Positions 26,931 through 33,156 of a stretch of DNA of 64,000 bases are shown here, in pieces. The position numbers and the translations under genes are program-made. The stretch comes from an uncultured Treponema sp. (GTDB taxonomy: Bacteria; Spirochaetota; Spirochaetia; Treponematales; Treponemataceae): positions 29,702 to 93,701 of the forward strand of contig CAMVHR010000005.1 in the NCBI GenBank assembly GCA_947167345.1, written 5' to 3'. The notes beneath the pieces are model-generated. The model had not been told where the DNA came from, searched no databases, and saw only the letters and a program-made list of their open reading frames with translations. Each line of letters starts with the position of its first letter. Positions within the stretch are counted from its first letter, which is position 1.

Positions 26931-27283
26931 GCAGATTCTTTTAGGGAAAGTATTTTTCTTATGCACGCAACAAGTTCGGAAACATTGTCAAGATAATCTC
27001 CAAAATTCAGCTTGTAATATATACATGTTCCAACTTTATGCGGCTTAATAATTCCACAATCCTTCAAAACCTTAAGATGATGTGATATTGCCGGACGTGA
27101 CAGCTTGGACATTGCACTCAAACTATTTACATTTATACCGTTTTCATCATCAGTTTCCGCAGTCCCTATATCCAAAATCAATTTCTGACGAACCTCGTCT
27201 CCCAACGCAATAAACAGAGGAGCACATGAGTTAAACAGAGTTGACGCATGTTCGATTTCTAATTTATCTATTCTATTTGCCAT
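26927..27283 (-). CDS. ArsR-family winged-helix repressor
   Basis: 118 aa from the ATG at 27283, which has AGGGGA 8-9 nt upstream; the frame is open 13 codons further but without start signals. The recognition region reads SLSAMSKLSRPAISHHLKVL, the ArsR/SmtB helix-turn-helix, followed by the wing KVGTCIYYKL. The classic metal box (ELCVCDL) is absent and the few Cys residues are scattered, so a metal signal is not indicated. The gene is divergent from an RND transporter. A near-palindromic 16-bp element before it recurs before two genes of the transporter cluster, so it is probably their repressor and regulates itself. Confidence 0.88.
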   Translation of the reverse strand: MANRIDKLEIEHASTLFNSCAPLFIALGDEVRQKLILDIGTAETDDENGINVNSLSAMSKLSRPAISHHLKVLKDCGIIKPHKVGTCIYYKLNFGDYLDNVSELVACIRKILSLKESA

Positions 27284-27309
27284 AAAATTTCCCCTACACT
27301 CCTTTAAGA

Positions 27310-27338
27310 TTTTAATTCCCATAGGACCACCTTGTCAA
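27310..27338 (-). promoter_or_regulatory. Candidate promoter of the arsR-type gene
   Basis: Minus strand TTGACA (27338-27333), 17-nt spacer, TTAAAA (27315-27310). The -35 box matches consensus and the -10 box is weak. The operator-like palindrome ends 4 bp upstream of the -35 box. Confidence 0.4.
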
Positions 27339-27341
27339 TAG

Positions 27342-27357
27342 GTTTAACCAGTTAAAC
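27342..27357. promoter_or_regulatory. Operator-like palindrome, site 1
   Basis: GTTTAACCAGTTAAAC is a perfect 7-2-7 inverted repeat just upstream of the arsR-type gene's candidate promoter, with a further half-site (TTTAAAC, 27359-27365) beside it. It matches GTTTAA-N4-TTRAAC, shared with sites 2 and 3. Confidence 0.75.
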
Positions 27358-27384
27358 ATTTAAACAAAAAATTGTTAGAATTCC

Positions 27385-27413
27385 TTGACATATTTTTAAA
27401 TTAGGAGTATATT
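27385..27413 (+). promoter_or_regulatory. Strong promoter of the RND transporter gene
   Basis: TTGACA (27385-27390), 17-nt spacer, TATATT (27408-27413), close to consensus. The predicted start near 27420 places operator site 2 at about +5 to +20. Confidence 0.75.
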
Positions 27414-27423
27414 AAGTTCATCA

Positions 27424-27439
27424 GTTTAATTATTTGAAC
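27424..27439. promoter_or_regulatory. Operator-like palindrome, site 2
   Basis: GTTTAATTATTTGAAC lies between the transporter promoter and its start codon, where a bound repressor would block transcription. It agrees with sites 1 and 3 at the six outer positions of each arm, apart from the one R position. Confidence 0.75.
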
Positions 27440-27466
27440 AGATTAATTATAGAGAGGTTTTTCAAA

Positions 27467-30400
27467 ATGAAGTTTTTAAAAGCTTTTTTCAGGCATCCGA
27501 CAATAATAATTGTCATTTGTCTTGTAGCAACAGGATTCTTCGGTTTTTTTCTGAAGGATCTTTCATTAAGCAATTCAACACGAATGTTCTTTCCTCAGAA
27601 AGACGAATCCTACACAAGGCTCACTGATACAGAAGCCACATTTGGAAGCATGCTTTCTATAGGTATAAGTCTAGAAGCAAAGGAAGGAACTATCCTTACC
27701 CCAGAATACATAGATGTTGTAAGAAATATTACCGAACGTGTTTTTGCGCTAAAAGATGTGGAAGACATAGATTCACTCACGGATATTGACTATGTATGCG
27801 ATCAGGATGGTTCTATTTCTGCAACACAACTTATTCCTGACACATATACAGGTTCTCCAGAAGACATTGCCCAACTCGCTTCACGGCTTGCAGAATGGGA
27901 CAGCATGTATAATCGTGTAATAATGAATGATACATTCACTGGAACGCAAATTGCAGTTTCCATTGTTCCTAAAGGAGACGAACAGATAGCCTTTGACAAG
28001 GCAAAAGAAAATCTGGAGGCTTCTCAGGCAGCTTTTGATGCAGAAAACAATGACGACACACAGAAAGCACTTGCAGATGCAAAGGCGGAATTCAAAGCAG
28101 CAAAAAAAGCTCTCAGACTTGCACCACCAGATTCAGAGCGTCAGCAGAAAGTCCTTGAGCAGGTAAAAGATATCACTATAGAAGAATGTCAGGGACATGA
28201 CCTTCTGTACAAGTTTTATGGAGATCCTGTAATTTCCGTAACTTCCAAAGAATTCATGGTTTCAGACCTTGTTGGTCTCATTCCCCTTGTAATAGTAATA
28301 GTAATTCTTACGCTTTATTTCAGTTTCCATACATTTACAGGAACTTTCCTTCCGCTCCTTACAGTCCTTATGTCAACTGCAATTTCCTGTGGCATGATGG
28401 GAATGCTACACATTACATTTTCTCTTGTTTCAAGTGTCATCCCTGTAGCTCTCATTGCCGTAGGTTCTGCTTATGGAATTCATGTTCTTACTCACTATTA
28501 TGTAGAATTGAGTTTTATACAAGGTGATGTTTCAAGGGATCAGCAGTTAGAAGCCATTCTCAAGGGACTTAAGGAAGTATGGAAAGCCGTTCTTCTTGCA
28601 GGACTCACAACAATAGTAGGTTTCGTATCTCTTGTTACAAGCCCTATTGAACCTTTGCACAGTTTTGCAATCTTTACGGCAATAGGAGTAGCTCTCGCTC
28701 TCTTCTTCTCAGTAACATTTATTCCTGCCCTTCTGCTTGTATTGCCATGTAAGGAAGCAAATAAAAAAAGACGCATGTTTGGATTTACAGACATGGTAAA
28801 AAGGCAGGTTGCACGGGCACAAATGATGCGTGGAGGACGATCTGCAAAAGAAGCAAGCGGTGACACACTGTATATTATCTATCGCTTTTTCTGCGGATCA
28901 TGGGTACGTCTCATAATTACGTCCATTGCAATAGTAATTCTTTCCTTTACAGGATTAAGCAAGCTTAAGATTGATACGTCACTTATCGGTTACTTCCCTA
29001 AAAGTTCCCAGATGAGGAAAGACATTGATTATGTAAATGAACAGTTTGCAGGCACAAACAGTGTATATTTTAACATTTCAGGACAGGAAAAAGGCGACAT
29101 TACAAATCCAGAGCTTCTTGTAGCCACAGACAACATGCAGAAATTCCTCATGGAAAAGTATGACATCATAGGAAAGATGGTTAGTCTGGATGATTTTATA
29201 AAGCGCATAAATCAGGTATGGCACGCACCTACAGAAGAAACAGCGGCATATATCCCTGATGCACCAACAGAAGATTCTTCGGAAAGTTTTGACAGCTGGG
29301 AAAGTTTTGGTGACGAAGAATCATTTGACAGCTGGGGAGACGACTCTTCTTCAGATGACGGCATTGAATTCACCAGCTGGGGAGAGGAAGATACCTCTCA
29401 GACAGAAGAACCGGCTTCTGATTTCGAAGATCCTAACATCATTTATACAGCTCGACTTTCAGAAACTCTTACTGCAAAACAGATGCTTGACCTTATGAAT
29501 CAGGCATACATTGCTGCTGGTGGAAAGTATGCTACACTAGACAAGATGATTGATTTTCTCATGAAGGAAATCAACTACAACGGAATGGCTTACTACGAAA
29601 TTCCATATAATCCTGCAAAGTATCCTGTAGCTACACGAGAACAGCTTGCAGATGTTGTAAGCAACTATCTTACACTCCTGAGCGGTTCTCTGGAACGCTT
29701 TATTGATGATGACATGAGTCCTAAGACAATGCGCATTACATGCCAGCTGCGTACTCACTCTACAGAACTTGCAAGCCACATCATAAATGATGCAAAGCGA
29801 TATGCAGCAGAGCACTTCCCTGCTGGTTACACACTCGAAGCAACTGGTACTGGAGAAATGGAATATACAATGACAAGCCTTGTTGTAAAAAGCCAGTTTT
29901 CAAGCCTTGTTGTATCACTTTTATCAGTATTCATAATTATTGCAATATCTTTCAAGTCTGCATGGGCTGGAATTCTTGGTGCAATACCTCTTGCATTTGC
30001 AATTCTGCTTAACTACATGACAATGGGTTTTGCAAAGATTAATTTGGACTTGATAACAAGCATCATTGCATCTGTTACAGTCGGTGTTGGAATTGACTAT
30101 ACAATTCACTTCCTCACAACATATCGGGAAGAACGGTCTAAAACAGACAATCTTGAAGAAGTGACAAAACAGACTTTCAAAAAGAGCGGCCACGGCATAC
30201 TGACAAATGCACTTGCAGTAGGACTTGGATTCCTTGTACTTTGCCTTTCAAAGTTCGTTGTACTCAAGTACATAGGAATTCTTGTAGCAATAGTAATGTT
30301 TACATCTGCATTCCTTGCAATGACAGTAATTCCTGGGGTACTGAACCTTACAGATCCTAAGTTCATGCGTCCAAAGGAAGAAAAAAGTAAAAAGGATTGA
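27467..30400 (+). CDS. RND superfamily (MMPL-type) transporter
   Basis: 977 aa from the ATG at 27467, with AGAGAGG 9-10 nt upstream; a TTG 33 nt earlier lies inside operator site 2 and is rejected. Layout is that of two-halved MMPL/HAE-3 proteins: TM1 at about 11-29, a periplasmic loop, TM2-6 (about 265-425), TM7, a second loop and TM8-12. TM10 keeps the proton-relay Asp (GVGIDYTIHFL), but the matching TM4 segment reads GSAYGIHVL without Asp. Loop 1 carries an Ala/Lys/Glu coiled coil (about 165-225). Loop 2 carries an acidic Ser/Trp-rich insert (about 598-650). The substrate is unknown; lipids or other hydrophobic molecules are usual for this family. Confidence 0.9.
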   Translation: MKFLKAFFRHPTIIIVICLVATGFFGFFLKDLSLSNSTRMFFPQKDESYTRLTDTEATFGSMLSIGISLEAKEGTILTPEYIDVVRNITERVFALKDVEDIDSLTDIDYVCDQDGSISATQLIPDTYTGSPEDIAQLASRLAEWDSMYNRVIMNDTFTGTQIAVSIVPKGDEQIAFDKAKENLEASQAAFDAENNDDTQKALADAKAEFKAAKKALRLAPPDSERQQKVLEQVKDITIEECQGHDLLYKFYGDPVISVTSKEFMVSDLVGLIPLVIVIVILTLYFSFHTFTGTFLPLLTVLMSTAISCGMMGMLHITFSLVSSVIPVALIAVGSAYGIHVLTHYYVELSFIQGDVSRDQQLEAILKGLKEVWKAVLLAGLTTIVGFVSLVTSPIEPLHSFAIFTAIGVALALFFSVTFIPALLLVLPCKEANKKRRMFGFTDMVKRQVARAQMMRGGRSAKEASGDTLYIIYRFFCGSWVRLIITSIAIVILSFTGLSKLKIDTSLIGYFPKSSQMRKDIDYVNEQFAGTNSVYFNISGQEKGDITNPELLVATDNMQKFLMEKYDIIGKMVSLDDFIKRINQVWHAPTEETAAYIPDAPTEDSSESFDSWESFGDEESFDSWGDDSSSDDGIEFTSWGEEDTSQTEEPASDFEDPNIIYTARLSETLTAKQMLDLMNQAYIAAGGKYATLDKMIDFLMKEINYNGMAYYEIPYNPAKYPVATREQLADVVSNYLTLLSGSLERFIDDDMSPKTMRITCQLRTHSTELASHIINDAKRYAAEHFPAGYTLEATGTGEMEYTMTSLVVKSQFSSLVVSLLSVFIIIAISFKSAWAGILGAIPLAFAILLNYMTMGFAKINLDLITSIIASVTVGVGIDYTIHFLTTYREERSKTDNLEEVTKQTFKKSGHGILTNALAVGLGFLVLCLSKFVVLKYIGILVAIVMFTSAFLAMTVIPGVLNLTDPKFMRPKEEKSKKD

Positions 30401-30429
30401 AATGGATGTAACTTTCAATCAGTTAATCT

Positions 30430-30445
30430 GTTTAATCTTTTGAAC
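30430..30445. promoter_or_regulatory. Operator-like palindrome, site 3
   Basis: GTTTAATCTTTTGAAC lies upstream of the LolA-like gene and its right arm supplies the TTGAAC (30440-30445) of a promoter with a -10 region TATATA at 30464-30469 (18-nt spacing; 17 nt to ATATAT). Binding here would occlude the -35 box. Confidence 0.72.
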
Positions 30446-30469
30446 ATTAAATAGAACAGGTCATATATA
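30440..30469 (+). promoter_or_regulatory. Internal promoter for the LolA-like gene
   Basis: TTGAAC (30440-30445) and TATATA (30464-30469) at 18-nt spacing. It lets the second cluster gene be made without the transporter, but the overlapping operator suggests common control. Confidence 0.5.
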
Positions 30470-30497
30470 GACTTGAAAAATAAAGGAGATAGAACTT

Positions 30498-31301
30498 ATG
30501 AAAATGACAGTAAAGCTTTTGACACTTACAGCAATTGCACTTATCGGAACAACACTTGCTTTCGCAGACGAGAAGGGAACTGACATCATGCAGAAAGCAA
30601 AGGATTTGGAAAAACCGAAATTTTCACATTCCATAGTGGAAATGGTTCTGACAGAAAAGAACGGAACAAAAGAAATCCGCAAGGTAGAAGAATTAGGTCG
30701 CAACCGTGATGACGGCAATGGAAACAAGGTAAATGACGTTACAATGCTCTTCCACTCTCCTGCAAATATCAAGGACACACGATTCCTTCAGAAGGAAAAT
30801 CATGCAAAGGATGATGACAAGTGGATTTACCTTCCTGCCCTCAGAAATACGCGACGCGTAAATTCCAGCGAAGGAAGCAAGTCTTTTATGGGTACAGACG
30901 CAACTTACGACGACCTTTCTACAAGAGAAATAGAGGAAGATGATCATCAGTATCAGGGAGAGGAAACAAAGAAAGTCGGCTCAAATACATTCGAGTGCTA
31001 CAAAATCAAGGAAGTCCCTTATGACAAAAAGAGCAGCCAGTACAGCTACCGTATTACATGGGTAGACAAGGCAACTTACGTTCCTGTATATACAGAGATG
31101 TACGACAAGAACGAAAAGCTCATTAAGACACTTGAAGTTCCTGTAATCAAGAACATCAACGGGTACACAATCACAATGGCTACCAGAATGACAAATGTTC
31201 AGACTGGTCACTCTACAACAATCACAATCAAGCAGTTGGAGTTGGACAAGCCTCTTCCAGAGCGCGTATTCACAGACAAGTTCCTGAGTACAGGTAAATA
31301 A
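30498..31301 (+). CDS. Outer-membrane lipoprotein-sorting-like (LolA-like fold) periplasmic protein
   Basis: 267 aa with a signal peptide cut near residue 23 (LAFA). The central segment WIYLPALRNTRRV, then SFMGTDATYDDL is the hallmark of the LolA-like family (PF17131) annotated as outer-membrane lipoprotein-sorting protein. Members are commonly encoded beside RND/MMPL transporters and probably ferry hydrophobic cargo through the periplasm. It is not LolA itself: no classical Lol neighbours are seen and the motif differs. GGAG precedes the ATG. The gene lies 97 nt after the transporter and has its own promoter and operator-like site. Confidence 0.88.
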   Translation: MKMTVKLLTLTAIALIGTTLAFADEKGTDIMQKAKDLEKPKFSHSIVEMVLTEKNGTKEIRKVEELGRNRDDGNGNKVNDVTMLFHSPANIKDTRFLQKENHAKDDDKWIYLPALRNTRRVNSSEGSKSFMGTDATYDDLSTREIEEDDHQYQGEETKKVGSNTFECYKIKEVPYDKKSSQYSYRITWVDKATYVPVYTEMYDKNEKLIKTLEVPVIKNINGYTITMATRMTNVQTGHSTTITIKQLELDKPLPERVFTDKFLSTGK

Positions 31302-31330
31302 GCTTATCTAAAAACAAAACAACCATATAT

Positions 31331-31367
31331 GGCTGTCTAAACAAAAGATTTAGGCAGCCTTTATTTT
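31331..31367 (+). terminator. Terminator or attenuator between LolA-like and barrel genes
   Basis: GGCTGTCTAAA (31331-31341) pairs with TTTAGGCAGCC (31349-31359) over 11 positions with one G-T wobble, followed by TTTATTTT. It lies directly before the Shine-Dalgarno of the barrel gene. No new promoter is obvious after it, so it may act as a partial stop that sets lower barrel expression. Confidence 0.7.
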
Positions 31368-31382
31368 GCAGGAGGACTTTTA

Positions 31383-33095
31383 ATGAAAATCATAAAGCTT
31401 GCAGCATTGGCAGCAGCAGGACTTTTGCTCACAACATCGGTATTTGCACAATTTGAAGATACAGACGACTTCGGTTCCTTTGAAACAGATTCTTTTGATG
31501 ATAATGAAGATCCATTTGGAGATGGAGATTCGTTCGGGAGCGATGATTCTTTTGGGTCTTTTGACGATGATTCTTTTGGGTCTTTTGGCGATGATTCATT
31601 TGGTTCTTTCGGTGATGACGGATCTTCCTCTTCCGCACTAACTTTCAGCGGAGACCTTTCTCTTGATGCCCGCTATTATTTTTCAAAAGAAGAGTCCAAA
31701 CAATTCTTGTCCGGTTTAAGGGCAACAACTTCCGCACCTATATTTGACAGAGACTCGAAAGGAGAACGAATTCGTTTCTTTGACACAACATTGAAGGCAA
31801 TCCCAAAAGCAAAAATCGGAATAAAATATTCAGGCTCAATGAGCGAAGCCAGCCTGTCCGTAAATCTGACAGAGCAGACATTAAAAGACTATCATGAAGA
31901 CATTATAGATGAACTGATTATAAGAGGATATTTTCTTGACAACGCCTTGACAGTAGAAGGCGGCAAGATGAAAATTGTATGGGGAAAGGGAGACAAACTC
32001 CACGTCCTTGACAACTTTAATGCAGACGATTACACGGACTTTATTGTACCAGATTACATAGACAGAAGAATAAGCACACCCATGTTCAGGGTTGTATACA
32101 GTCAGGCATCAGCAAGTGCACTGTCACTGGAAGGAGTATTTACTCCGTTCATGCCTAAAGACCGCTTTGCAAAGAAAGACAGCATGTGGATTCCTGCAGC
32201 CTATAAAAAGCTCGCTTCTAGCATAGAAAGCCTTGTTATGGCAAAAGTAGCAGCAGGAAAAATGAGTCTTGCAGATGCCGCAAACTTTGATTCGGATGAC
32301 TTGAGTCCAGACTTATATAACCTTAAATACGCTCAGGCTGGTCTCCGCCTCACAGGAACAGCTTCTTCATTTGACTGGGGCGTAAGCTATTACTACGGAC
32401 ACTACAAACAGCCGTCTGCAAATGCAGAAGAAACTGTAACAATGATGAATCTTGCGACTCTGCTCCCTGCAGCAATGGCTGCTGGAAATGCATCAGAAGT
32501 AGCAAGGCTTAGCGAACTCAGGACAAAATATTTAACAAGTGGCATATCACTTCCTAAGCTTGAATATGACCGAAAGCAGACATTCGGAATAGAAGCAGCT
32601 ACAGTTCTAGGTCGCTTTAACTTGCGTGCAGAAGCCTGTTATAACCTTACGGATGATTTTTCTGGCACTGATCCTTGGGTTCACAATAATTCAGTTGGCT
32701 GGCTCTTCGGTTTTGACATGGACATTCCTATAAGTAACATAAATATAAACATACAGGAAATAGGAAATTACATTCTAAAAAATGACCAAATGACGAAGGG
32801 ACTATTCAAAGAGCTTGATGTTGACTATGATCCAAAAGGTCGCTATACAAACGATAAATTTGTCATAAACATTTCAGACTCATGGATGCATGACAAATTA
32901 AAACCGGAAGTAACAGTAATGTGGGGTATTGAACGGGGAGACATAATCGTACAACCAAAAGTTGCATACAGCCCTACGCCAGAACTCACTCTGTCACTTA
33001 GCGGAATGTATATTTATTGCCGCGATGAATACAGTGAATTCTATGAATGGAAAAATAATGATTTCGTAAACTTCGGCATACGCTATCAATTTTAA
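31383..33095 (+). CDS. Outer-membrane beta-barrel of the RND export cluster, with acidic N-terminal repeats
   Basis: 570 aa. The signal peptide is cut near residue 22 (VFAQ). Residues 23-84 are a disordered acidic stretch with repeated Asp-Ser-Phe-Gly units. The rest is a barrel-type sequence with alternating strands (LTFSGDLSLDARYYFS), a conserved-looking GGKMKIVWGKGDKLHVLD strand and a C-terminal strand ending in Phe (FGIRYQF). Spirochaete barrels and DUF1302-like proteins beside RND transporters share this layout. It is likely the outer-membrane end of the export route formed with the transporter and LolA-like protein. AGGAGG lies before the ATG. Confidence 0.8.
   Translation: MKIIKLAALAAAGLLLTTSVFAQFEDTDDFGSFETDSFDDNEDPFGDGDSFGSDDSFGSFDDDSFGSFGDDSFGSFGDDGSSSSALTFSGDLSLDARYYFSKEESKQFLSGLRATTSAPIFDRDSKGERIRFFDTTLKAIPKAKIGIKYSGSMSEASLSVNLTEQTLKDYHEDIIDELIIRGYFLDNALTVEGGKMKIVWGKGDKLHVLDNFNADDYTDFIVPDYIDRRISTPMFRVVYSQASASALSLEGVFTPFMPKDRFAKKDSMWIPAAYKKLASSIESLVMAKVAAGKMSLADAANFDSDDLSPDLYNLKYAQAGLRLTGTASSFDWGVSYYYGHYKQPSANAEETVTMMNLATLLPAAMAAGNASEVARLSELRTKYLTSGISLPKLEYDRKQTFGIEAATVLGRFNLRAEACYNLTDDFSGTDPWVHNNSVGWLFGFDMDIPISNININIQEIGNYILKNDQMTKGLFKELDVDYDPKGRYTNDKFVINISDSWMHDKLKPEVTVMWGIERGDIIVQPKVAYSPTPELTLSLSGMYIYCRDEYSEFYEWKNNDFVNFGIRYQF
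31542..31613 (+). repeat. Three tandem 24-bp coding repeats
   Basis: Units at 31542, 31566 and 31590 encode DDSFGSF plus Asp or Gly, in frame with the barrel gene. The first two units differ at one base, which suggests recent duplication; copy number could vary between strains. Confidence 0.85.
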
Positions 33096-33102
33096 ATCCT
33101 AT

Positions 33103-33138
33103 AAAAAAGCACAGTCTGAGAAGCGACTGTGCTTTTTT
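33103..33138. terminator. Bidirectional terminator between barrel gene and lon
   Basis: AAAAAAGCACAGTC (33103-33116) and GACTGTGCTTTTTT (33125-33138) form a perfect 14-bp arm pair with T-runs on both strands, serving the two converging genes. Confidence 0.92.
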
Positions 33139-33156
33139 ATACGTCATTAGCATTTG

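Noticed and set aside
27434..27466. Upstream TTG start of the RND gene
   Set aside because: It lies inside the operator-like palindrome and lacks a Shine-Dalgarno; the ATG at 27467 has AGAGAGG.
30498..31301. Classical LolA of lipoprotein transport
   Set aside because: The WIYLPALRNTRRV and FMGTDATYDDL segments mark the separate LolA-like family, and the genetic context is an RND pump.
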